Positions 26,598 to 33,435 of a stretch of 33,435 bases of DNA are shown piece by piece. This stretch comes from Cyanophora paradoxa (Eukaryota; Glaucocystophyceae; Cyanophorales; Cyanophoraceae). The position numbers and the translations under genes are program-made. How positions within the stretch are numbered: the stretch's first letter is position 1; each line of letters begins with the position of its first letter. The stretch is taken from positions 1-33,435 of the forward strand of contig QPMI01000065.1 of NCBI GenBank assembly GCA_004431415.1, written 5' to 3'. A model generated the notes under the pieces. It was not told where the DNA came from. It saw only the letters and a program-made list of their open reading frames with translations, and did no database searches.

Positions 26598-27320
26598 CGA
26601 CGCAGGCGGCGGCGCTTGCACCGAGCAGCAGCAGCAGCCCGTCCGCCTCCGCCGCCGCCTCCGCCGCCTCCGCCGCCGCCGCCGCCGCCGCCTGCTGCTG
26701 CCGGATGCGCACCCGCTGGAAGTGCTCCGCGCACTTGAAGAGATTGTCGCCGAAATGCTCCATCTGCCCCGCCCGCCGCTGCAAGGCCGTCACGTTGTCA
26801 TAGAGAGGCTTGAAGGCCGCCTCCTCGTAGAGCCCGAGGGGTCCTGCCCGCAGAAGCGCGCCGTGCTGCGGTGCTTGCGGATCTCCGACCGCAGGTTAAT
26901 GGCCTCGAGGAGGTTGTTGTGCGCCAGCGCGACCTCGAACTGCTCGTACAGCTGCTCGTGCTCGCGCATCCACGCGCGCGCGTACTCCAGCAACTGCTGA
27001 GCTCGGCCAGCTTGTATGGCCTCACCGAGTCGCGCTCTATTGCGAGGTTGACCTCCAAAGCTGCCTGGTGGCGCCGCCTGATCTCATCCTCCTCCTCGAG
27101 CGCGCGCTCCTCGTCCGCCTTCATGCGCGCCCTGCGCTCGGCGCGCTGCCGCTGGTCCATCGCTCTCCGAGTCGCTGCTGTTGATCTCGATGACAGACGA
27201 AGTCATTGGGCGATTGCACGGCGCGTTGATGGTCTCCTCCTGGTCCTCCTCCTCGGACACGTAGTCAGCGGGCATATGCTTCGCTCCACAGCTAACATAG
27301 CTACACTGTCGATGCGACAT
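26546..27320 (-). CDS. Coiled-coil protein with SIM-like motif and poly-Ala tract (frame breaks)
   Basis: ATG at 27320 (MSHRQCSYVSCGAKHMPADY) leads into acidic sequence (VSEEEDQEE), then SSVIEINSSDSESDG near 27200-27160. That segment has a hydrophobic VIEI core followed by Ser/acidic residues, as in SUMO-interaction motifs. A charged helix follows (ARMKADEERALEEEDEIRRR; EVNLAIERDSVRPYKLAEL), then WMREHEQLYEQFEVALAHNN, LLEAINLRSEIRKHRS, FKPLYDNVTALQRRAGQMEH and QRVRIRQQQ with a poly-Ala run. Three single-base frame changes connect these parts. The end RPDDADDEA at 26546 is chosen over a longer frame that runs into the minisatellite. It is probably a nuclear coiled-coil protein; family unknown. 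A 355-bp spacer separates it from the divergent gene at 27676. Confidence 0.5.
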
Positions 27321-27675
27321 AGCTAACGCTTGAGGCTGCTTCAGGCCCACCAGCTGCAGGGCGTTCAGCTGGAGTTGGACGTTCAGCAGTTTGCGTACCC
27401 AGTCTGGGCATGCTCCCCTTGCTTAGCGCGTCATACCCATATCGACGAGCGAGCATCGCGGCCGGCAAGGACCGCGCGGGTGGACCAGCCGCTTCGCCTA
27501 AGGTAGCTATGCATCGCAATTGCGCATTATCGCGCATGCTGGCTCGCCTGCTGCTCTTCGGCGCCTAACTGTCGCGGATGTGTATGCTTGCTCGCGGCGC
27601 TCGGAGCTGCCGCTTCCGCAGATGGCAGGGGAGGTACACGCGATCTTTTTTTCCGAGTTTTGAACCCGCCGCGCG
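27321..27675. promoter_or_regulatory. Divergent spacer between two genes
   Basis: This spacer lies between ATGs at 27320 (minus) and 27676 (plus). It includes CATAGCTA-type octamers at its left edge (27291-27324) and short T-rich runs (GATCTTTTTTTCC near 27641). No gene is seen. It probably contains both promoters. Confidence 0.35.
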
Positions 27676-30600
27676 ATGCAGCGACCCATCGCGCCCCGTC
27701 CCGCGGCCCAGCCCGCGCCCCAAACGTTTCCAGCGCCCGCAGCAGTCGTTTTAGAGATGGCGGACGCGTCGGTCGCGTACCAGGCGCTTATGCGGATCAT
27801 CGCAGTGCTCACCACAGCCGAAACGCCCACCTGGAACTGGAGGCGCGCGGCATTGCGTCTCCATTGTATCCGCATAGCTTAGCTTGCACGGCGGCGCTTC
27901 AAGAGGCCACCGCAGTGGCTGTGTTCCTCCAGTGCATCCTGCAGAGCCCTCCAGCTTCGCCACCCGGGTCGCCATCGGCTCCAGCGAGCCCGCAATCGCC
28001 TCAGATTAGCCCAGAGCAGCAGCAGCAGCGCGGTCGTCGCGCGTTCGGCGCCGACGTGGTATGCCGCTCATTCAAATTCGATGTCATGACTTGACTTGCC
28101 CGCGCTTACGAGTGTATGCTCTCTGCCCGGCCGCGAGCAGACGAATGCAGTTCTTAATGAGGCGCCGAGCCCGGCGCCGCGGCCGGCCCCGGCCCCGGCA
28201 CCGCCCCGAAACGCGCTCGCGGCAAGGAAGATGTGCCGCCTGAGGAGCGGATCGTCCGCAAGGCGACGCTCAAAGCGCGCGACGAGCGCATCGCAGTGCT
28301 TGAGGCGGAGAACAAGAAGCTTAGGGAGGAGCACCAGTCGAAGCGCGCCAAGGTCCCGCGGACTTCGGCACAGCGTGCAGCGACCATCTCGCGCATAGCT
28401 AGGCAGGTCCCTGGGAAGGATGCTCGGATACGTCCAGGCAGCGGCGCACGCGGTTCCTCCGCATGCTGCTCTCGACGATTCTAAACGCTGCGAGTCCGGA
28501 CATCCAGATCCGCCTCCCCATGTTTAAAAAGAACTTCGCGAGGTACAAGGCGGGGCGGCGCGCGCGCAGGCATATGCATGCTTATCCAGGGCGCCCCAGG
28601 AACAAAGGAGAGGAGGAGGGCGCCTATCAGAAGAGGAGGGAGGCGCTGGAGGCGGAGGCACGCCGCCTCGTGAGCATCATCGGGCACACGCAGTGCGCGT
28701 TATTATACATAAAAAGAGCTACCGAGAATCGTACTTTAATAGGCTACAAAATCGTTGGAGAAGAGCACCTTTCTGAACCACCGTCCGCAGGCCCAACGAG
28801 CCCTGGAAACGAGCAAATCGGGTCAGCTGCAAGTGAAGAAGGCGATGAGCATCGCCTGCAGGAAGCTGCGGGACACCTTCCCGACTGCGAGATTCTAGAG
28901 TGGAAGGACCGCCACTGCATCTCGGACGTGCGCCCTTTCTCGAATGTTTTAACCCCCATCCCGTTCTAAACCGACCCGGGGCAGGCGACGTACTTTGAGT
29001 TCACGAAGCTCCTCAAGAAGGCCCTGAAGAAGCACTTCGTGGGCTGCGAGCTTCCTCCCGTCGAAGCACTGCATCACGAAGCTACGGGGCAAGGTCAACG
29101 ATGACCTCGAGAAGGCGCGGCGCGCGCGCGCGGGGCGGGGGTGAGGGACGAGGCTCACCGAGCGGTGCAGATCGTGCAGATCGTCGAAACAGCGGCGGGC
29201 GTCGGCGACGAGGAGAACAAGGGCAAGCCGGGCGTCATGCTCGAGCTCTTTGTGCTCCGTCGAGCGCAGCGCCGGCGGCGGGCGGAGAGCGGCAGCGCCG
29301 GCGGCGGGCGGAGAGGCGGCAGCGCCGCCGCCCGCAGAGCTGTCACGCGACGCCCGCCCTGTCGGCCCTCATCAGCGCTTTCGTCCCGCTGCACAAGCAC
29401 AGGGGGAAGAAGATCAGACCTCGAGTCCGCCTGGCGGGCGACGGGACGATCGCGTTCCGCGGAAGAGCGTCTCCACGACCGACGGCATGACTGCATCGTG
29501 GCAATCGTCGACGGCTACTACGTCATCGAGGAGGACGGGACGCAGGCGTACCACCCGCTGAAGGGCGTTCAGAGCTGCTACGCCCTCCTGCCCCTAATGC
29601 TCTTCGGCGGTAGCGACAGCGAGGAGAACCTGCGCCCACGCATCAAGCCCCTCGCCGACATGGTCGAGTACCTGAACGAGAACCCGCTCACCCTGATCCC
29701 CGGTACGAGCACGACAAGCCGTCGAGGTCGAATTCTTGGTGACGGCGACTACAAGTTCCTCGCGTCCTCCTCGGCTTCGACCTGTGCCCGCACTGCGATC
29801 TGTCCACCGACGCGGGTCAGTTCGCCGAGTCACACGCGCTGAGATTCGGCATGGGGCTCACGTTACTGCAGGTCCGAGTGCTCGGCGGTCGAAGTCGTGC
29901 GCGCAGCAGGCCGCGGATCGGGACGGCCTCCCTCCAGCCAGCGAACAGAGAATCCGCACCCCGAGCACGACGCCAACGCCCTCCTGCAGCCGCTCCGAAC
30001 AGCATGCTGCCCGTCGCTGCCGTCGAGGTGAGAAGCCCGCGACACCTCGCCTCAGCGGACGCCAACGCGCACCTCAGGTCCGGCTCGACGACGCCCTGCA
30101 CGGCATCAAGAGCTGGGTGGCCGGGTTCTTCGTCTACTTCTTCCTCGCCCTCGCCTGTGGTGCCTCGAGGACCAGCAGAAGCGCATCGAAGACCTGCAGC
30201 GTCATCTTCGCGATAAATACGCGCGGAACATCAAGTTCGAGAAGACCGAGAACGGGGCCACCTACAAGTTCTTCCAGAGATCTCCGCCAACACCGCCAAG
30301 AAGATCCTGGAGGACCCCGAGGCGCCCGACACCTCTTCAGCATCTGCTTCGGCGACAGTAAGGAGAGCTGGAGCGAGAAGACGAGGGCATGCACGAGATT
30401 GGCAGCTCCGCCAGATCATCTACCAGTACGAGCGGAACATGAAGCCCGACGAGGAGGCGCGGCAGCAAGTTATCGAGGCCGTCGCCGAGCTCCAGGCCTG
30501 ATGGAGACACACTTCCCGTTATGGAAGATCTTCACACGCTACATGCACTCGACGCTTGCGCACCTCGCGTTCTGGGCGCGCGTCGACAACACGAACGCGC

Positions 30601-31192
30601 CGGCCGTTGGAGCTGCGAGGTCATCGAGTCCTACATGGGCCTCCTTCGGCGCCTGCGACACACCGTCACGTCTCTCGGTGGCGGGTGGAACAAGGACCTC
30701 GACATGCTCAAGCAGATCATGACGCACCAGCGGCGGCGCCTGGCGCTGTGGATGCGGAACATGACGGAGGCGAGCGCCGGCGGGAAGGACGCTGCCACGC
30801 CGAGTACGACGCGCCCGTCGCCGCCAAGGCCTGGCCAGATGGCCCTTCATCCCCCGACCTGCGGCCCGTCCCCACCGTCAGCGGCTATGCAGGGCGAAGG
30901 GGCGGCGGCGGCGCCGCCGGGGCGAGGAGGTGGCAGCGGTGCCCCTGCTGCGGACGAGGAGGAGATCGACGAGGATATTGAGCTGCAGGAGGGGGATCCG
31001 GTGCCGGAGGACGAGGTGCCCGAGGAGAGCGGGGACGAGAGGAGGAGGAGGAGGAGACCGCCGAGTACGACGCCGAGCAGAGGAGGAGGCGGAGGAGGAG
31101 ATGAGGCGGAGGATGAGGGCGCCAACATGCTCGATTTCGATGATAGGGCCCTAGCAGAGGTTCTAGCAGACGATCTAGCGGAGGGGGAATAG
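27676..31192 (+). CDS. Probable transposon-derived protein (GDGT / GDYKFL / CPHC type), multi-exon with frame breaks
   Basis: ATG at 27676 (MQRPIAPRPAAQPAPQ) opens an N-terminal region. An intron (28059-28140) joins RAFGADV to TNAVLNEAPSPAPRP, followed by a leucine-zipper-like helix (ERIAVLEAENKKLREEHQSK). A basic segment (RLPMFKKNFARYKAGRRARR) comes next. The core has VRLAGDGTIAFRG (29422), IVDGYYVIEEDGTQAYHPLK, ALLPLMLFGGSDSEENLRPR, VEVEFLV near GDYKFL, RVLLGFDLCPHCDLS (29761) and near the end CEVIESYMGLLRRLRHTVTS with LKQIMTHQRRR. The protein ends with a long acidic/Arg tail (EEEIDEDIELQEGDP...ADDLAEGE). From memory, a widespread family of eukaryotic transposon-like proteins has this order (GDGT, then GD-aromatic-KFL, then C-x2-C, then a helical EGIES-like part). 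This match is by eye. Many frame changes suggest decay or indels. Confidence 0.45.
28059..28140 (+). other. Intron, 82 nt, GT-AG
   Basis: The donor GTG|GTATGC and acceptor GAGCAG|ACG join AFGADV to TNAVLNEAPS in phase 0. The donor is the strongest consensus match in the window. Confidence 0.75.
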
Positions 31193-31229
31193 ACGAAATG
31201 GATTTGACCAGACATAGCGCACTTGTAAC

Positions 31230-33166
31230 CTAGATAGTGCGATTCTCAGTAGCAGCTTCACGACTTTGCCCTCTTGCGCGCCGCCCCGCGCCGCGAGCTG
31301 TGCCGCGCGATCCTTCCTGCTGCAGGATTAGGCGAGCAAGTAGCCGAGCGGGGGCGAGGGGAGGGGCGCACTTGGGACCGAGCGGATGCGGCGGGGCAGG
31401 TAGGGCGCAGCGGCCGGTGGGGCAGCAGCAGCAGGGCGACAGGGCGGCGACGGCGGGCGGGGCGGGCGGGGCGGCGGCGGCGGCCGGCAGGGCGGCGGCG
31501 GCGGGGGCCGCGGGCGGCGACGGCGGGGGCGGCAGGGCGGCGGCGGCGGGGCCGGCAGGGCGGCGGCGGCAGGTTCTGAAGGGGCTGCTTCGGGACAGCG
31601 GCGCCTTGGCGACGGTGTTGGCGCCGGCGCGGCACCGGCGCGGGCGCTTCACGGGACAGCCGCGAGGGGCCGCGAGGCTGGCGATGCGCTCGCCGTCGGG
31701 CCGTACTCGTAGCTCGGAAGCTCGAGCGTGACGTGCCCACCTTTCCTGCCCGAGCGCTTCGTGCCACGATCCGACCGGGACCTGCCGCGCCAAGGAGCAG
31801 AGCTTCGTAAGCGAGCGGCGCGGCGAGGGCGGGCCGGGCGCACGCTCGTCGAACTGGACGACGTCATGGGAGCCCTGTGGCGCGGCACGATTAAGCGCCG
31901 TACGCCTTCTCGACGGTGACGGTCTGCATCTCGCTGTGCTTCCGGATCGCCTTCCGTCCGCTCCCGCTTGCAGACGCGCTTGGACGCTTGCGCCACGCCG
32001 GAGGGACCGAGAACAGCTGCAAAGAGGTCGGAAAAAAGACAGCGAGCGGGAAAAAGGAAGCGGCTTCCACCAGCAGCGGTCTCGCGGTCCGGAAGCTCGA
32101 TAACGAGCGATTCGCCGCCGCAGCTTGTCAACCGGGATCGGCTGGCCCGTCTTCGGGTCGATGGGCGTGGCGACGTGCGCGACCTGCGCCACGATGTTCT
32201 CCTGCGATGCGCACGTTAGAGGATAGAAAAAGAACTTCGAACGAGTCATAAGAGCCGCAGACAACATTGCCGGCCCGGCCACCGGGATCTGACGTTGAAC
32301 AGCTCGTCCGGTCTTCCGGCGCTTGAGGGCGTTCGCGGCGGCGTCCTGAAGGTAGCCAATCGCCTCCACGCGCTCTCCGGCCTCGACAGCGCCGGAGAAG
32401 CACGCCATCTTCTCTTCGCCACTCGCTGAGCCTCGCGTTGAAGGCGAGGCGACGTCAACTGGAAGGAGCCGTCGCCCGGGAACGTCATGATTTGCTTACA
32501 GACGTAGATGTGGGGATCGCGTGGTTGAGGGCTTTGTACTCGTCCGCGCCACCACCTTCGCGGGTGCGTGAACCTGCGCGCACGGGCATCGGACGCTGGA
32601 ACGGGCGCGGGCGCGGCGGCGGACCGTCACGTTCGAGTAGTAGATGAGGTGGTTTGCGATGCCACGGCTGCCTGCTCCCCGTCTGCCTTGATGATCACGC
32701 TGCCGAGCCGCAGTCCTTCACATCGGAGTCCTCCGGGCGCACGAAGCGCCGAAGGATGACGCCGTTGACGGAGTAGTTGAAGTCGCCGCGCTTCGCCTTC
32801 GTCTGTGTTGGGAACTCGCCCTCGACTCGCGCCAAAATCGTTTCACCTGGGCGCGGGAAATGGAAGGCTTCGGCGAACGACGCTGAGTTCTGGACACAGC
32901 TGGGTGTCTGAGCTAACTGAACAGATGACGAAGTCGCCAAGGCGAACGTGGTAGGCGCGGCCGCTGGTGTCCAGGCAGCGGACCGTTGCCGCGGGGTGCT
33001 CGCCCTTGAGGATGTCGAGGTCAGGGAGCTTGGGCTCCTTCGCCTTGCGCGCCTGCTGAGTGATCTTGTTGACACGCTTCATGTTGCCCTTGCCGGCCCA
33101 CGAGCTGCTGCTGTCGGGTCGCTTGCCGTGCCAGCGTGCGACGTCGGGCCTCGTCGAAGCCGTCAT
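31230..33166 (-). CDS. BAH-like chromatin protein, multi-exon, with long Ala/Pro-rich tail
   Basis: ATG at 33166 (MTASTRPDVARWHGKRPD) is chosen because the same frame continues through KRVNKITQQARKAKEPKLPD and AYHVRLGDFVIC. Removing a 76-nt intron (32847-32922) gives GDFVIC-ETILARVEGEF, then GVILRRFVRPEDSDV and, after a break, ANHLIYYSNVTV. GD-x-V, ARVE, RPED and YYSN in this order match the bromo-adjacent homology (BAH) fold, which binds nucleosomes or histone tails. Further exons give HIYVCKQIMTFPGDGSF, EAGERVEAIGYLQDAAANAL and, after an 81-nt intron (32202-32282), QIPENIVAQVAHVATPIDPK and ESLVIELPDRE. The C-terminal part is Pro/Ala-rich low complexity. Several frame changes occur in the 3' half. 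BAH assignment is moderately supported. Confidence 0.5.
32202..32282 (-). other. Intron, 81 nt, GT-AG
   Basis: The donor CCG|GTGGCC and acceptor ATCGCAG|GAG (minus strand) join AVQRQIP to ENIVAQVAHVATPID in phase 0. Confidence 0.75.
32847..32922 (-). other. Intron, 76 nt, GT-AG
   Basis: The donor ATCT|GTTCAG and acceptor GCCCAG|GT (minus strand) join GDFVIC to ETILARVEGEF in phase 1, completing a BAH-like beta strand pair. Confidence 0.7.
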
Positions 33167-33435
33167 CCCAGAGGCTGGGTTCCTTTCGCTTTGACTGCTT
33201 CATGCACGCGGCGTGCAGGAATGCTCGCGCTCGGGCGTGCGCGATGGCGGGAAGCTAGCTAGTCCGGCCTAGCCGAGGGAAGCTGACTAGCAAGCCGGCC
33301 TGCTGACCGTTACTGTGACCGTTGTGGCCGCGTGTGTACGCCACTGTGTACGAGGCCAAGTTCGAGCTCAAGTTTGCGCTGGGCTAATTTCATTGGGCGA
33401 AGAAGTTAACAATGGGCGGGGCGTGACGCAAACTC
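33167..33435. promoter_or_regulatory. Upstream region of the BAH-like gene
   Basis: No gene is seen. The stretch contains GCTAGCTAGTCC at 33255 and short repeats of the type CTAGC/GCCTAGCC, with a mildly AT-rich end (TTCATTGGGCGAAGAAGTTAAC). It likely holds the promoter of the minus-strand gene starting at 33166. Confidence 0.3.

Noticed and set aside
31380..31580. GGCGGCGG-rich stretch as a separate gene or regulatory repeat
   Set aside because: It is simple-sequence DNA that, on the minus strand, forms the Pro/Ala-rich tail of the BAH-like gene.
1..33435. CRISPR arrays, rRNA genes, bacterial operons or plasmid features
   Set aside because: No regularly spaced identical repeats, no rRNA-like sequence and no bacterial families were seen; short introns point to a eukaryotic genome.

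Overview
The window looks like nuclear DNA of a GC-rich unicellular eukaryote, most likely a microalga (a haptophyte- or pelagophyte-like genome would fit). Several genes contain very short introns (about 53-99 nt, mostly GT-AG) whose removal keeps the reading frame exactly. There are no operons, Shine-Dalgarno sites or bacterial gene families. The lineage is an inference and is not proven by any single marker. Many genes also show single-base frame breaks between otherwise convincing protein segments, so the sequence probably carries uncorrected indels, true decay, or both. Gene limits below are approximate where this applies.

Layout. (1) 1-4.8 kb, minus strand: a multi-exon voltage-gated-superfamily cation channel with S1-S6, C-linker, cyclic-nucleotide-binding domain and C-terminal ankyrin repeats, the domain order of plant AKT/SKOR-type channels; its tail runs off the left edge. 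(2) 5.5-8.9 kb: a duplication-rich patch with two diverged copies of an unknown gene (one degraded), a retropepsin-like aspartic protease gene between them, and four copies of a short hairpin-forming repeat. (3) 9.1-17.06 kb: three intron-containing or broken genes of unknown function with nuclear-protein character (Lys/Ala-rich and acidic tracts, a SUMO-interaction-like motif, a coiled-coil/RING-like zinc protein, a basic NLS-like tail). (4) 17.45-22.6 kb: a compact block without visible introns, anchored by a clear NCLDV-type double-jelly-roll major capsid protein, with a membrane-anchored FN3-like protein, a small membrane-anchored protein, a protein with a long Gly/Ala-rich hydrophobic stretch and two unknown ORFs. 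I read this as an endogenous viral morphogenesis module, possibly from a small NCLDV-related virus (Mriyavirus / Pleurochrysis-endemic-virus type) or a fragment of a larger one. A tandem repeat marks its left edge. (5) 22.98-33.2 kb: intron-containing genes for coiled-coil proteins, a probable transposon-derived protein with GDGT and GDYKFL...CPHC motifs, and a BAH-like chromatin protein, with a G-rich minisatellite, an AT-rich inverted repeat and other repeats between them.

The most interesting element is the capsid block inside an intron-rich host locus. Secondary points are the channel pore that lacks a GYG filter, the hairpin repeat family with compensatory changes, and the concentration of SIM-, RING-, BAH- and transposase-like genes around the viral block.
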